64,000 nucleotides of DNA from Roseomonas mucosa (GCA_945878375.1 CAMDWG010000014.1:30581-94580), one strand, 5' to 3'; counted from the first letter of the stretch, positions 18,357 through 27,836 are shown. Numbers and translations: made by a program. The notes: generated by a model from the sequence alone, not told the origin.

Positions 18357-18401
18357 CGGTCCTCGAGGTATGGCGCTCTCCTGTCTCTGTTTCGGGCAAT
18401 C

Positions 18402-18424
18402 AGGCTGGTATCCAGCCTTTCTTT
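18402..18424 (+). other. Short hairpin in the thrS-infC gap
   Basis: AGGCTGG-TAT-CCAGCCT (18402-18418) is followed on the plus strand by TTTCTTT, the shape of an intrinsic terminator pointing away from infC. On the minus strand it falls in the infC leader. Nearby, TTGCGC-N17-CATAAA (18422-18450, minus) is a weak promoter candidate for infC. Confidence 0.4.
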
Positions 18425-18483
18425 ATGGCGTTCCGCACCCGCCGGCGCAACCGGGCCATCGCCCGATGCCGGCGAGGACGGCT

Positions 18484-20418
18484 TCAGGGACGCAGATCGG
18501 GCGCGGCGGCTTCGGCCGAAAGGCGGGCCACGGCTTCGGCCAGCGGGACCGTTTCCTGGTCCCGGCCCGGCAGGCGGCGCAGCACCAGGCTGCGTTCCTC
18601 CGCCTCGCGCCGGCCGACCACGGCCAGAACGGGCACGCGCTGGTCGATATGGTCCACGATCTTGCGGTTGATCTTCTCGTTCCGCAGGTCGAGCGAGACC
18701 GAAAGCCCCGCCTTCTGCAACGCCGCCGCCGCTTCCCGCGCGAAGGGCGCGGCATCATCGACGATGGAGGCGACCACCACCTGCACCGGCGCAAGCCACA
18801 GCGGGAAGCGCCCCGCATGCTGCTCGATCAGGATGCCGAGGAAGCGTTCGAACGACCCCAGAATCGCGCGATGCAGCATGACCGGGCGCTTGCGGGTGCC
18901 GTCTTCGGCCACGTATTCGGCGTCCAGCCGCTCGGGCAGGACGAAATCGACCTGCAGCGTACCGCATTGCCAGTCACGGCCGATCGCGTCGCGCAGCACG
19001 AATTCCAGCTTCGGGCCGTAGAAGGCGCCCTCCCCCGGGTTCAGCACATATTCGACGCCGGCGGTCTCGCAGGCCTGCTTCAGCGCGCCCTCAGCCCGGT
19101 CCCAGGTCGCGTCGTCACCGGCGCGGCGCGCGGGGCGGTCGGAGAACTTCACCCGGAAGCTCTCGAAGCCGAGGTCGCGATAGATCGAGGAGAGCAGCGA
19201 CACGAAGCGCACCGTCTCCGCCGCGATCTGGTGTTCCTCGCAGAAGATATGCGCGTCGTCCTGGGTGAAGGCGCGGACGCGCATGATGCCGTGCAGGGCG
19301 CCGGACGGCTCATAGCGGTGGCAGGCGCCGAATTCCGCCATGCGAAGCGGCAATTCGCGATAGCTGCGGATGCCCTGGTTGAAGATCTGCACATGGCAGG
19401 GGCAGTTCATCGGCTTCAGCGCCAGGACGCGGTCCTTCTCCGACTCGTCCTCCACCGTCGCGATGAACATGCTCTCGCGGAACTTCTCCCAATGGCCGGA
19501 GGCTTCCCACAGCTTGCGGTCCACCAGCTGCGGCGTCTTCACCTCCTGGTACTCGGCCAGGTCGAGGCGGCGGCGCATATAGGCTTCGACCGTCCGGTAC
19601 AGGCGCCAGCCCTTCGGGTGCCAGAAGACGCTGCCGACCGCTTCTTCCTGCAGATGGAACAGGTCCATCTCCTTGCCGATCTTGCGGTGGTCGCGCTTCT
19701 CCGCCTCCTCCAGCTGGAGCAGATAGGAGTCGAGCTCCTTCTGGTCGCGCCAGGCGGTGCCGTAGATCCGGCTCAGCATCGCGTTGCGGTGATCGCCGCG
19801 CCAATAGGCGCCGGCCACCTTCATCAGCTTGAAGGCGGTGCCGACATCGCCGGTGCCGCGCATATGCGGCCCGCGGCACAGATCGACCCAGTCGCCCTGC
19901 TTGTAGAGGGTGATGGTCTCGCCCTGCGGCAGGTCCTGGATCAGCTGGACCTTGTATTTCTCGCCCTTCGCCTCGAACAGCGCCATGGCGTCGTGGCGGG
20001 TGGTGACGATCCGCTCGAAGCCCGCATTCGCCGCGACGATCTCACGCATCTTCGCCTCGATCGCCGGGAAATCCTCGGGCGTGAAGGGCTCGTTGCGGTG
20101 GAAGTCGTAATAGAAGCCGTTCTCGATGGACGGGCCAATGGTCACCTGGGTGCCGGGGAACAGCGCCTGCACGGCTTCCGCCAGCACATGGGCGGCGTCG
20201 TGGCGGATCATCTCCAGCGCCTGGTCGTCCTTGCGGGTGACGAAGCGCAGGCTGGCATCGGCCGCGATCTCATCCGAGAGATCGCGGAGCTTGCCATCCA
20301 CTTCCATGGCGAGGGCGGCCTTGGCCAGGCCGGGGCCGATGGAGGCGGCCACCGTCGCACCTGTCACCGGGCCGTCGAAGCTGCGGACGGAACCGTCGGG
20401 CAAGGTGATGGCGGGCAT
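18484..20418 (-). CDS. thrS: Threonyl-tRNA synthetase
   Basis: 644 residues, full length class II synthetase. The N-terminal TGS domain ([13 protein letters not shown]) is followed by the editing domain ([17 protein letters not shown] with the HxxxH pair), then the catalytic core with class II motifs ([12 protein letters not shown] and the FRMAEFG-like [19 protein letters not shown]) and the zinc ligands. The C-terminal anticodon-binding domain holds [16 protein letters not shown]. It lies upstream of infC as in many proteobacteria, and a clear promoter precedes it. Confidence 0.97.
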   Translation of the reverse strand: MPAITLPDGSVRSFDGPVTGATVAASIGPGLAKAALAMEVDGKLRDLSDEIAADASLRFVTRKDDQALEMIRHDAAHVLAEAVQALFPGTQVTIGPSIENGFYYDFHRNEPFTPEDFPAIEAKMREIVAANAGFERIVTTRHDAMALFEAKGEKYKVQLIQDLPQGETITLYKQGDWVDLCRGPHMRGTGDVGTAFKLMKVAGAYWRGDHRNAMLSRIYGTAWRDQKELDSYLLQLEEAEKRDHRKIGKEMDLFHLQEEAVGSVFWHPKGWRLYRTVEAYMRRRLDLAEYQEVKTPQLVDRKLWEASGHWEKFRESMFIATVEDESEKDRVLALKPMNCPCHVQIFNQGIRSYRELPLRMAEFGACHRYEPSGALHGIMRVRAFTQDDAHIFCEEHQIAAETVRFVSLLSSIYRDLGFESFRVKFSDRPARRAGDDATWDRAEGALKQACETAGVEYVLNPGEGAFYGPKLEFVLRDAIGRDWQCGTLQVDFVLPERLDAEYVAEDGTRKRPVMLHRAILGSFERFLGILIEQHAGRFPLWLAPVQVVVASIVDDAAPFAREAAAALQKAGLSVSLDLRNEKINRKIVDHIDQRVPVLAVVGRREAEERSLVLRRLPGRDQETVPLAEAVARLSAEAAAPDLRP

Positions 20419-20495
20419 CGGGATCGGGACCTCTCCGGCCGCGCGAAGCCGGCCGCCGGCAGGACGCGCGGCGCCGCGGGCTTGGCGGGCGTTCG

Positions 20496-20524
20496 CTCTA
20501 GGGTGGGGCCGCGCCCGGCGTCAA
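20496..20524 (-). promoter_or_regulatory. Sigma-70-type promoter for thrS
   Basis: On the minus strand: TTGACG (20519-20524), 17-base spacer, CTAGAG (20496-20501). Start of transcription would be near 20489, giving a leader of about 70 bases. No T-box or other known leader fold is obvious. Confidence 0.68.
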
Positions 20525-20543
20525 GCGGCAGGGGCCGGCCGGA

Positions 20544-20930
20544 TCAGTAAGCCGCGTAGGACTTCTCCTCGACCAGCGCGCTGCCGAGCTTCAGGTTGAT
20601 TTCCTTCTTCAGCGCCGCGCGGCGGTCGTTGGTGAAGTAGACCGCGCGCGCCAGCCGGACGAAATCGGCGCCGAAATCGCTGCGCCGCTCCTGCTCGCGG
20701 ATCTCGTCCTCGATGTCCCACAGCTCTTCGTTCACCTTGCGAAGGCCAGCGATGGCCTCGGCGATGGCGGTCTCATCCGGCACCGCCTGCCGCCAGGCGG
20801 CCAGCAGCGCCGCATGCTCGGTCGCAACATTGGCGCGCTTCGCCTCATCCGCGATGCGGGCGAGCTTGATCTCGAGGATGGTGAGCTTGTCGATCACTTC
20901 GCCGGCGGAAGCGGGGATGGTCAAGTTCAT
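20544..20930 (-). CDS. DUF6165-like family protein
   Basis: 128 residues, no signal peptide, mostly helical. The start PASAGEVIDKLTILEIKLAR, then ELWDIEDEIREQER and FVRLARAVYFTNDRRAALKK, match my recollection of the DUF6165 pattern (GExiDKlTILeIK followed by VNdrRaxlK). The function is unknown. Such genes often neighbour glycosyltransferase or LPS genes, and here it lies just upstream of thrS and seven bases downstream of a family 9 glycosyltransferase, which suggests a surface-glycan link by context only. Confidence 0.65.
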   Translation of the reverse strand: MNLTIPASAGEVIDKLTILEIKLARIADEAKRANVATEHAALLAAWRQAVPDETAIAEAIAGLRKVNEELWDIEDEIREQERRSDFGADFVRLARAVYFTNDRRAALKKEINLKLGSALVEEKSYAAY

Positions 20931-20937
20931 GGCGGGA

Positions 20938-21906
20938 TCATCCAGGGGAAGACGAAGGATCGGTGCGCCCCGGCTCCGACCCGGTCAAGGGCAGGAGGGC
21001 CGACAACGCCGCGCGAACCTCGGCCGGCGGAAGCTCCGCCAGGTCGCGCGCGGCCAGCACGGTGGTGCTCGGGCCCTGCGGGCGGTGGATCGCGGCGTCG
21101 CTGCGCGGGCCGAACAGCGCCAGCGTCGGGCAGCCCATGGCGGCGATCAGGTGCAGCGGGCCGGTGTCGTTGCCCACCGCGAATTCCGCCCGCCGCGCAA
21201 GCCCGGCCAGCACCGGCGGCGGGCTGCGATCGCCGGTCAGGTCGATGGTGCCGGGGGCGGCGGCGCAGATTGATGCGGCGAGCTCCCGCTCCGCTGGCCC
21301 GCCCACCACCACCGCCGGCAGGGCGATGATGCGGGCGAGCTCCGCGTAATGCGCGGCCGGCCAGCGCTTCTCCGGCGCCCGTGCCGAGGCGCCGGGCACC
21401 ATCAGCCAGAAATGCTCCGGCAGGCCGAGCCCCGAGACATCCGCTGCCAGCCAGTCCCGCTCCGGCTCCGGGAAATGGGTGATGCCCGCGATACGAAGCT
21501 GTTCCCGCTGGCGCGGCAGGGTCAGCAGGCGGGTGCGCTGCGGCGTGTCGTGCCGGTGCGACGCCCCGCGCGCGATGCCCGACCATTCCACGCCCCGCCC
21601 GACGCCCAGCCGGTACAGCGAGGACCGGCGCGAGGTTTGCAGATCATAGACCCGGTCGAAGCGCCCGCCGCGCAGCCGGCGCGCCAGCCGCCACACCGCG
21701 CCGATATCCCGCCAGGCGGGGCGCCCGCCGGACCAGACCTCGTCGAACCAGGGCGACGCCTCGGTCAGTTGCACGAAGGGCGCCGTGGTCAGCAGCGTTA
21801 CATGCGCGCCCGTATGATGCGCCCGGATCGCGGCGAAGGCGGGGAAGCTCTGCATCATGTCGCCGAAGGCGCCGAGGCGGATGACGAGGATGCGCCGGGC
21901 GGTCAC
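20938..21906 (-). CDS. Glycosyltransferase family 9 (heptosyltransferase-like)
   Basis: 322 residues, GT-B fold. The N-terminus RILVIRLGAFGDMMQSFPAF is typical of ADP-heptose:LPS heptosyltransferases, and the C-terminal donor-binding domain has FAVGNDTGPLHLIAAMGCPT and ALFGPRSDAA. It probably adds a heptose or similar sugar to lipid A-core on the cytoplasmic face. Its ATG overlaps the stop of the upstream family 4 transferase by four bases, so the two form a pair with the DUF6165 gene. Confidence 0.88.
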   Translation of the reverse strand: MTARRILVIRLGAFGDMMQSFPAFAAIRAHHTGAHVTLLTTAPFVQLTEASPWFDEVWSGGRPAWRDIGAVWRLARRLRGGRFDRVYDLQTSRRSSLYRLGVGRGVEWSGIARGASHRHDTPQRTRLLTLPRQREQLRIAGITHFPEPERDWLAADVSGLGLPEHFWLMVPGASARAPEKRWPAAHYAELARIIALPAVVVGGPAERELAASICAAAPGTIDLTGDRSPPPVLAGLARRAEFAVGNDTGPLHLIAAMGCPTLALFGPRSDAAIHRPQGPSTTVLAARDLAELPPAEVRAALSALLPLTGSEPGRTDPSSSPG

Positions 21907-23024
21907 GGCAGCAAGTCCCGGTAAACGCCGATGGTCGCGGCCTGCATCGCCGCGGTGGTGTAGTCCCGCAGCACCGCGTCCCGCGCCCGCGCGCCGGCGG
22001 CATCCCGCTCGGCCTCCGGCATCGCGAGGATGCGGGCCAGCGCATCCGCCAGCGCGGCCGGGTCGCCGGGGGGCACGCGCCAGCCGGTGACGCCGTCCGC
22101 CACCGTCTCCCGCGGGCCACCGAGGTCGGAGGCGATGACGGGCCGCGCCATGGCCTGCGCCTCGATCACCGTGCGCCCGAAGGCCTCGGCATCGGTGCTG
22201 GCATGGACCACGACATCGGCCGCGCGCAGCGCGACATCCAGCGCATCGACATGCCCCGCGAGCACCAGCCGCTGGCCCAGCCCGAGTGCCGAAGCGCGGT
22301 CCTGCAATTCCCGCGTGAAGGCCTCGCCGCCGCCGCCGGCCAGGACGCCGATCACCCCCGGCAGGCGCGCCAGCGCCTCCACCAGCACCATCTGCCCCTT
22401 CCAGCGTGTCAGCCGCCCGGGCAGCAGCACGATCTTCTGACCCGGCGCCGCGCCCCAGGCCTCCCGCAGCGCCAGCACCCGCGCGGCCGGCACCGCAGCG
22501 GGGTCGAAGCGGCGCGGATCGACGCCGCGCGGGATCAGCCGGATCCGGGATGGCGGCGTGCCATGACGCTCTGCCACCAGATCCGCGATGAAGCGGCTGA
22601 TCGCGATCACCCGCTCACCGCGCGCCATGACGGAATTGTAGAAACGCTTGCCAGGGAAGCCCTCGTTGTAAGCGCCGTGGTAGGTGGTCACGAAGCGTGC
22701 CCCGCTGCGCCGGGATGCGAGCAGGGCCGACCAGGCGGGCGCGCGGGAGCGGGCGTGGATGATCGCCACATCCTCCCGCCGGATCAGCGCCGTCAGCGCG
22801 GCGGCGTTGCGCCAGAGGCCCGCAGGCGACTTGGTATCGAGCGGCAGCGCCACATGCTCGCCACCGACGCGGGCGACCTCGGCCACCAGCGGCCCGCCAG
22901 CGGAGGCGACCAGCGCACGGTAGCCCGCGGCCGCGATGGCTTCCGCGATCTCCACCGTGCCGCGCTCCACCCCGCCCGAGACGAGGGCCGGCAGGATCTG
23001 GAGGATGGCGGGCGGGCGCGGCAT
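21903..23024 (-). CDS. Glycosyltransferase family 4
   Basis: 373 residues, GT-B retaining glycosyltransferase. N-terminus ILQILPALVSGGVERGTVEI is the acceptor-side glycine loop. The donor side has VLLPGRLTRWKGQMVLVEAL and the E-x7-E region SDAEAFGRTVIEAQAMARPV (read as TDAEAFGRTVIEAQ), then GWRVPPGDPAALADAL. It probably works in LPS core or capsule assembly with the family 9 transferase. An open frame runs upstream to 23828 but is antisense to the next gene; ATG 23024 fits the family start. Confidence 0.88.
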   Translation of the reverse strand: MPRPPAILQILPALVSGGVERGTVEIAEAIAAAGYRALVASAGGPLVAEVARVGGEHVALPLDTKSPAGLWRNAAALTALIRREDVAIIHARSRAPAWSALLASRRSGARFVTTYHGAYNEGFPGKRFYNSVMARGERVIAISRFIADLVAERHGTPPSRIRLIPRGVDPRRFDPAAVPAARVLALREAWGAAPGQKIVLLPGRLTRWKGQMVLVEALARLPGVIGVLAGGGGEAFTRELQDRASALGLGQRLVLAGHVDALDVALRAADVVVHASTDAEAFGRTVIEAQAMARPVIASDLGGPRETVADGVTGWRVPPGDPAALADALARILAMPEAERDAAGARARDAVLRDYTTAAMQAATIGVYRDLLP

Positions 23025-23177
23025 GCGCGCTCCCGTTAACGCCAAGGCGCCGCGCCGCCTACCCCCCGGGCTGGCTGGGCGCGGTGGGCTGGCTTTCCAA
23101 CGGGGCCAACAAACGCCTTTCCCGACCACCCCTCGTCGCCTATCTACCGGCCGAGCCCATTCGGACACCCCGCCCAG

Positions 23178-24053
23178 ATGCCCGACGCCGCCCTCGACAT
23201 CATCCCGCGCGACCTGCGCTTCGACCTGGTTGAGAACGCGGATGCGGCGTGGTTCGACGGCGATCCGCTGAAATCCGCCATCATGGACGGCTTCGCCGTG
23301 CTGCTGCCGGAGGGCGAGCGGTTCTTCATCCGCTCGTTGCGACATTATGTGGATCGGGTTGGCGATCCCGTGGTGCGGCAGGACATCCAGGGCTACGCCG
23401 TGCAAGAAGCGTTCCACACCCGGGAGCACGAAGCCTACAATCAGGCGCTGCGGAAGCTTGGCCAAGACGTCGATTCGATGGAAGCGGCGGTGCGGGCGAA
23501 GCTCGCCGACGTCAAGGGTCCGTTCCCCCGCCTGCTGGTCACCTGCGCGATCGAGCAGATGACCTACGCCTTCGCCCGCTTCAACCTGTCCCGTCCCGCG
23601 CTGATGCAGGATTCGCGACCGGCCTATCGCCGGCTCTGGATCTGGCATGCGCTGGAGGAACTCGAGCATTCCGCAGTGTCGCTGCGCGTGCTGCGCGCGG
23701 CCACGCCGGACCTGCCCGGCTGGAAGCGCTACTTCGCGCGGGTGGCCGTGATGAACGTGGTGCTCGCCCGCTTCCTGCCCATGGCCTCGCGCAACATCAC
23801 CGCCATGGCGCGGGCTTCCGGCGTGCAAATGGGCGTGCGGAGTTGGCTGCGCGTGCTCTGGCTGCTGCTCGGGCAGCCCGGCTTCCTGCGCGCCGCGCTG
23901 CCGCCGCTGCTGGCCTATTACCGGCCGGGCTACACCGGGCAGCGGGCCGCGGATGTCGCGCTCGTTCAGCAGGGCCGCGCGGCGCTGGCGGCGGAACTCG
24001 GCACCGAATTCGCCTCAGGCGCCGCCCGCATGCCGGCACGCGCTGCGGCCTGA
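23178..24053 (+). CDS. Predicted metal-dependent hydrolase (PF10118 type)
   Basis: 291 residues. The pattern QEAFHTREHEAYN (about residues 75-87), a Glu in IEQMTYA and WHALEELEHSAVS (about 156-168) gives E...HxxEH...E...ExxEH, a ferritin-like diiron helical-bundle site. This resembles the family annotated as predicted metal-dependent hydrolases (YqcI/PF10118). Actual substrates are unknown. A hydrophobic segment near residues 215-245 may sit in the membrane. It ends TGATG into the methyltransferase, so the two are coupled. Confidence 0.75.
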   Translation: MPDAALDIIPRDLRFDLVENADAAWFDGDPLKSAIMDGFAVLLPEGERFFIRSLRHYVDRVGDPVVRQDIQGYAVQEAFHTREHEAYNQALRKLGQDVDSMEAAVRAKLADVKGPFPRLLVTCAIEQMTYAFARFNLSRPALMQDSRPAYRRLWIWHALEELEHSAVSLRVLRAATPDLPGWKRYFARVAVMNVVLARFLPMASRNITAMARASGVQMGVRSWLRVLWLLLGQPGFLRAALPPLLAYYRPGYTGQRAADVALVQQGRAALAAELGTEFASGAARMPARAAA

Positions 24054-24892
24054 TGGCTGCCCCCCTTTTCGCCCGCCTGCTCCGAGCGACGGAACGCGGC
24101 GCCTTCCCGCGCACCCGGCGCTTTATCTGGAAACGGGTCTACAGTGTGCTGTCCTCCACCTGGACCGATCCGGGGTGGCGGTTCATGAACTATGGCTGGC
24201 TGCCACCCGAGCCGGGCTTTGTCCTGCCCGCGTCGGAGGAAGCGGACCGCGCCTTCATCGGGCTCTACCACCAGGCGATCGATGGGCTCGCGCTGCACGG
24301 CGCCCGGATACTCGAAGTTGGCAGCGGGCGCGGCGGGGGCGCGGCCTGGATGGCGCGGCGGTCCGGCGTGGCGGGCGTGATCGGCGTTGATCTGTCGCCC
24401 CGCACGGTCGCGCGCGCCGCCCAGCTGCACGGGAATGTGCCCCATCTATCTTTTCGGGTCGGCGATGCGGAGGCACTGCCCTTCCCCGATGCCAGCTTCG
24501 ACGGCGTGGTGAACATCGAATCCTCGCATTGCTACGGCAGCATGCCGCGCTTCGCGGCCGAGGTGGCGCGCGTGCTGAAGCCCGGCGGCTGGTTCGGCTG
24601 GGCCGACATGCGAAGCCCCGCCATGCTGCCCGATCTCGACCGCGCCTTCGCGGAGGCCGGCCTGCTGCAAGAGGCAGAACATGACCTGACCGCGGGCGTG
24701 GTGCGCGCGCTGGAGGCGACGGAGGCGCGCAAGCAGGGCACGGTGGCACGGTTCCGTCTCGTCGCCCCCCTGCTGCGCGAATTCGGCGGCATGCAGGGCT
24801 CACTCTTGCAGGGGGCGCTCCGGCGCCGCACCGTGGTCTACCTCGCCAGGCGCTATCGCCGGCCGATGTCCGAAGCGGTCGCGCATCGCTAG
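24053..24892 (+). CDS. SAM-dependent methyltransferase (UbiE/sterol-type)
   Basis: 279 residues from the ATG overlapping the preceding stop. Rossmann methyltransferase: motif I ILEVGSGRGGGAAWMARR, acidic residue in GVIGVDLSP, motif II PFPDASFDGVVNIESSHC and motif III RVLKPGGWFGWADM. Spacing resembles class I methyltransferases of the Methyltransf_11 group acting on lipids or quinones. The acceptor is not known. Coupling to the diiron-type hydrolase suggests a shared lipid or aromatic substrate. A longer frame from 23249 is a shadow of the hydrolase gene. Confidence 0.85.
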   Translation: MAAPLFARLLRATERGAFPRTRRFIWKRVYSVLSSTWTDPGWRFMNYGWLPPEPGFVLPASEEADRAFIGLYHQAIDGLALHGARILEVGSGRGGGAAWMARRSGVAGVIGVDLSPRTVARAAQLHGNVPHLSFRVGDAEALPFPDASFDGVVNIESSHCYGSMPRFAAEVARVLKPGGWFGWADMRSPAMLPDLDRAFAEAGLLQEAEHDLTAGVVRALEATEARKQGTVARFRLVAPLLREFGGMQGSLLQGALRRRTVVYLARRYRRPMSEAVAHR

Positions 24893-25063
24893 GTCAGGCC
24901 GGAACAAGGCACCCGCGGACAGCGCGTCTCGTCGCCAGGCCTGGCATCGCCCTCCCCTGCTCGGCAGGGCGCGCAGCCCTGCGGCGGCGTGGGCAACGCC
25001 GCCTCCCCCCTTCCCCGCCGCGCCCGCCGCGCTAGGCTGGGGCCGCCAAGGGGGATCGTACCG
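24893..25063. other. 171-bp intergenic region
   Basis: Contains a hairpin GGCGGCGT-gggc-AACGCCGCC at about 24981-25002, and AAGGGGGA near 25048-25055 as the ribosome binding site of the next gene. No gene or clear -35/-10 is visible. Confidence 0.4.
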
Positions 25064-26224
25064 ATGCCGGACAACACAGCACTGCCCGCGGATATCGCGT
25101 TGGGCAGCTTCGCCCTGCGGGTGATGACGCCAGACGGGCCATCGGTCTTCGCGCTGCTGAACGGCGCGTCCTTCGACATGACCCCGGCGTTTGGCACCTG
25201 CAGCGCCTGGCTGAACAGCGAGGATCCGCTGGCCGCGATCCGCAGCCATGGCGTGCCGGCCACGCTCGACCTGCCGGCGGCGCTGGCGAACGCGCATCAC
25301 GCGGCGCGCGATCCGGCGAAGCCCTTCCTGCTGGCCCCGATCGACCTGCAGGCGATCAAGGCGGCCGGGGTGACCTATGTGCGCTCCATGCTCGAACGCG
25401 TGATCGAGGAACGCTGCCGCGGCGATGCCAGCCAGGCCGAGGCGGTGCGGGCCGAGGTCCGCGCGATCATCGGCGACGACCTGTCGAACCTCGTCCCCGG
25501 AAGTCCGGAAGCGCGGCGCGTGAAGGACGCGCTGGTGGCGAAGGGGTGGTGGAGCCAGTATCTCGAAGTCGGCATCGGCCCGGATGCGGAGATCTTCACT
25601 AAGGCGCCGGTCCTGTCGGCGGTCGGCACCGGCGCCAAGGTCGGCGTGCATCCAATGAGCTCCTGGTCGAATCCGGAACCGGAAGCGGTGATGGTGGTGA
25701 ATGGGCGCGGCCGGATCGTCGGCGCCACGCTCGGCAACGATGTGAACCTGCGCGACGTGGAAGGCCGCAGCGCGCTGCTGCTGGGCCGCGCCAAGGACAA
25801 CAACGCCAGCTGCGCCCTCGGGCCGCTGATCCGGCTGTTCGATGCGGGCTTCACGCTGGAGGATGTGCGGCAGGCGGAGCTCCGCGTGACCATCACCGGG
25901 CGCGACGGCTTCACGCTGGACGAACGCGGCATGGTCGGCGCCATCGCGCGCGACCCGGCGGATGTGGTCGGGCAGATGATCGGCGCGCATCACCAGTATC
26001 CGGATGGCGCGGTGCTGTTCCTCGGCACCCCCTTCTCGCCGGCCAAGGATCGCGGCGCGCCGGGGATGGGCTTCACCCATCGCGATGGCGATGTGGTGCG
26101 GATCGCCTCCGCCCGGCTCGGCGCGCTGGAGAATGAGGTGGATCGCACCGATGAATGCCCGCCCTGGACCTTCGGCATCGGCGCGCTGATGACGAATCTC
26201 GCGAAACGCGGCCTCCCACGATGA
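25064..26224 (+). CDS. Fumarylacetoacetate hydrolase family protein
   Basis: 386 residues. The C-terminal half is an FAH fold: VGTGAKVGVHPMSSWSNPEP carries acidic metal ligands, and GATLGNDVNLRDVEGRSALL with LGRAKDNNASCALGP forms the substrate face. The family cleaves C-C bonds of diketo acids or dehydrates sugar acids. Length and the distinct N-terminal domain resemble the larger, sugar-acid type FAH proteins. ATG 25064 is used because AAGGGGGA precedes it and the N-terminus is conserved-looking; the frame is open to 24989. The following hydrolase starts within its stop (ATGA). Confidence 0.82.
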   Translation: MPDNTALPADIALGSFALRVMTPDGPSVFALLNGASFDMTPAFGTCSAWLNSEDPLAAIRSHGVPATLDLPAALANAHHAARDPAKPFLLAPIDLQAIKAAGVTYVRSMLERVIEERCRGDASQAEAVRAEVRAIIGDDLSNLVPGSPEARRVKDALVAKGWWSQYLEVGIGPDAEIFTKAPVLSAVGTGAKVGVHPMSSWSNPEPEAVMVVNGRGRIVGATLGNDVNLRDVEGRSALLLGRAKDNNASCALGPLIRLFDAGFTLEDVRQAELRVTITGRDGFTLDERGMVGAIARDPADVVGQMIGAHHQYPDGAVLFLGTPFSPAKDRGAPGMGFTHRDGDVVRIASARLGALENEVDRTDECPPWTFGIGALMTNLAKRGLPR

Positions 26225-26254
26225 CCACCACGCGGCCTCCCACGATGAAGGAGG
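26207..26254 (+). repeat. 24-bp tandem duplication at a gene junction
   Basis: An 18-base unit, CGCGGCCTCCCACGATGA, occurs at 26207-26224 and again at 26231-26248, so the period is 24 bases. Each copy includes an ATGA. The duplication keeps frame and gives the alpha/beta hydrolase two successive ATG candidates. Confidence 0.8.
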
Positions 26255-26982
26255 AACGCGGCCGGCTGGACGGCCGCCTGGCCTGGGCCCGGCTGCCGGG
26301 CACCCAGCCGGGCGTGGTCTTCCTGCCGGGCTTCCGATCCGACATGGAAGGCTCCAAGGCCGTCGCGCTGCGCGCCCATTGCGCCGCGACGGGGCGCGCC
26401 CTGCTGCGCTTCGACTATGGCGGCCATGGCACGAGCGCCGGGCGGTTCGAGGATGGCACGATCGGGCAATGGGCGGCGGATGCCATCGCCGTGCTGGATG
26501 CGCTGACGGAGGGGCCGCAGCTTCTGGTCGGCTCCTCCATGGGGGGCTGGATCGCGCTGCTGGTGGCCCGTGCGCGGCCCGCGCGCGTGGCGGGGCTGAT
26601 CGGCCTCGCCCCCGCCCCCGATTTCACCACCGAACTGATGTGGCCCGCCTTCAACCCATCGCAGCGCGCCGAGATCATGGAACGCGGCGTGCTCCACCTG
26701 CCCTCCCAATACGGAGAGCCCACGCCGATCACCCGTGCGCTGATCGAGGATGGCCCGCGTCACAACCTGCTCGGTGCGCCGATCCCGCTGCGCTGCCCGG
26801 TCCGCATCCTGCACGGCATGCGCGACCCCGACGTGCCCTGGCGCCACGCGCTGCGCCTGGTGGACGCGCTGGAGGGCGATGATGTGCGCCTGCACCTGAT
26901 CAAGGATGGCGACCACCGGCTGAGCCGGCCAGAGGACCTCGCCCTGCTGACCCAGACGCTGGATCAACTGCTGGAGGGCTGA
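26221..26982 (+). CDS. Alpha/beta hydrolase
   Basis: 253 residues. The nucleophile elbow is LLVGSSMGGWIALL (GxSxG), the acid is probably in HGMRDPDVPW and the His in KDGDHRLSRPED, giving a complete Ser-Asp-His triad. The N-terminus has VVFLPGFRSDMEGSKA and FDYGGHGTSAGRF. It is similar to serine aminopeptidase-type or carboxylesterase hydrolases; substrate unknown. ATG 26221 overlaps the FAH stop, and a duplicated ATG lies at 26245. The 3' end overlaps the convergent epimerase gene by 19 bases. Confidence 0.85.
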   Translation: MTTTRPPTMKEERGRLDGRLAWARLPGTQPGVVFLPGFRSDMEGSKAVALRAHCAATGRALLRFDYGGHGTSAGRFEDGTIGQWAADAIAVLDALTEGPQLLVGSSMGGWIALLVARARPARVAGLIGLAPAPDFTTELMWPAFNPSQRAEIMERGVLHLPSQYGEPTPITRALIEDGPRHNLLGAPIPLRCPVRILHGMRDPDVPWRHALRLVDALEGDDVRLHLIKDGDHRLSRPEDLALLTQTLDQLLEG

Positions 26983-27836
26983 CCTTCGGCGGTGAGGATC
27001 CGACGCAGGCCCTCCCGATAGGTCGGGCAGCGCCAGGCAATGCTGAGCGCGGCCTTGGTCGCCGCATTGACGACGCGGCGATTCTCAGACCAGAAGGACA
27101 GCGCCATCGGGGACATGCGGGCGCGCGCCTCCTCGAAGGGGATGGCCAGCGGCGGTTCAAGACCGAGCAGCCGCGCGGCTTCCGCCACCACATCGGCGCT
27201 CGGCGCGGGTTCGTCATCGACCAGATGCAGCACGCGCACCGCATCCGGGCGCAGCGCGCCCGCGACGACGGCCAGGGCGATATCGTCGCGGTGGATGCGG
27301 CTGAAGGAATGGCCCGGCTTCACCACCCGCCGCGCGACGCCGGCGCGCAATTCGTCGAAGCTGCTGCGGCCGGGCCCGTAGATGCCGCCGACCCGGAAGA
27401 TGTCGAGCGCCGCGCCCCGCGCCGCCGCCGCCGCGCGCCAGGCTTCTTCCGCCGCCAGCCGCCGGACAGAACGTGGCTGGCCCGGCGCGGGGGGCGTCGC
27501 CTCATCCACCTCGGCCCCGCCGCGATCGCCATAGACGCCGGTGGTGGAGAGATAGCCGATCCAGCCCAGCCCCGGCGCCGCCGCGATCGCGGCGGCATGC
27601 GCGGCCAGCACCGGATCGCCGGCTTCCTCGGGCGCTGCCGTGACGACCAGATGGGTGGCCGCACCGATGGACGCGGCAGCCTCGGCGAAGGCGACCACAG
27701 CGACGCCGGCCGGTGCGCGGGCGGTGCTGGGGTCGCGGGCCGTGCCGATGACCCGGAAGCCCGCCGCCACCGCCTCCGCCGCGATTGCCGCCCCGGCATA
27801 GCCGAGTCCCGCCATAACCATCCGTCGTTCCGTCAT
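26964..27836 (-). CDS. NAD(P)-binding SDR-like epimerase/dehydratase (YeeZ type)
   Basis: 290 residues, extended-SDR fold. N-terminal MVMAGLGYAGAAIAAEA has the dinucleotide glycine motif, YLSTTGVYGDRGGAEVDE holds the conserved Thr and Tyr region, and FRVGGIYGPGRSSFDEL follows. The usual YxxxK is not obvious: the segment after RRLAAEEAW has no Tyr-x3-Lys. This matches the atypical SDR5 group (YeeZ-like), whose catalytic function is unclear. ATG 27836 is used; the open frame to 28433 is antisense to the TPR gene. Confidence 0.78.
   Translation of the reverse strand: MTERRMVMAGLGYAGAAIAAEAVAAGFRVIGTARDPSTARAPAGVAVVAFAEAAASIGAATHLVVTAAPEEAGDPVLAAHAAAIAAAPGLGWIGYLSTTGVYGDRGGAEVDEATPPAPGQPRSVRRLAAEEAWRAAAAARGAALDIFRVGGIYGPGRSSFDELRAGVARRVVKPGHSFSRIHRDDIALAVVAGALRPDAVRVLHLVDDEPAPSADVVAEAARLLGLEPPLAIPFEEARARMSPMALSFWSENRRVVNAATKAALSIAWRCPTYREGLRRILTAEGQPSSS

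Noticed and set aside
20505..20524. Third copy of the structured repeat near the thrS promoter (CGCCCGGCGTC)
   Set aside because: Only about 11 bases match and the following hairpins are absent, so chance in GC-rich DNA explains it.
18370..20550. A 726-codon open frame on the plus strand opposite thrS
   Set aside because: Antisense shadow of thrS in GC-rich DNA, without any motif.
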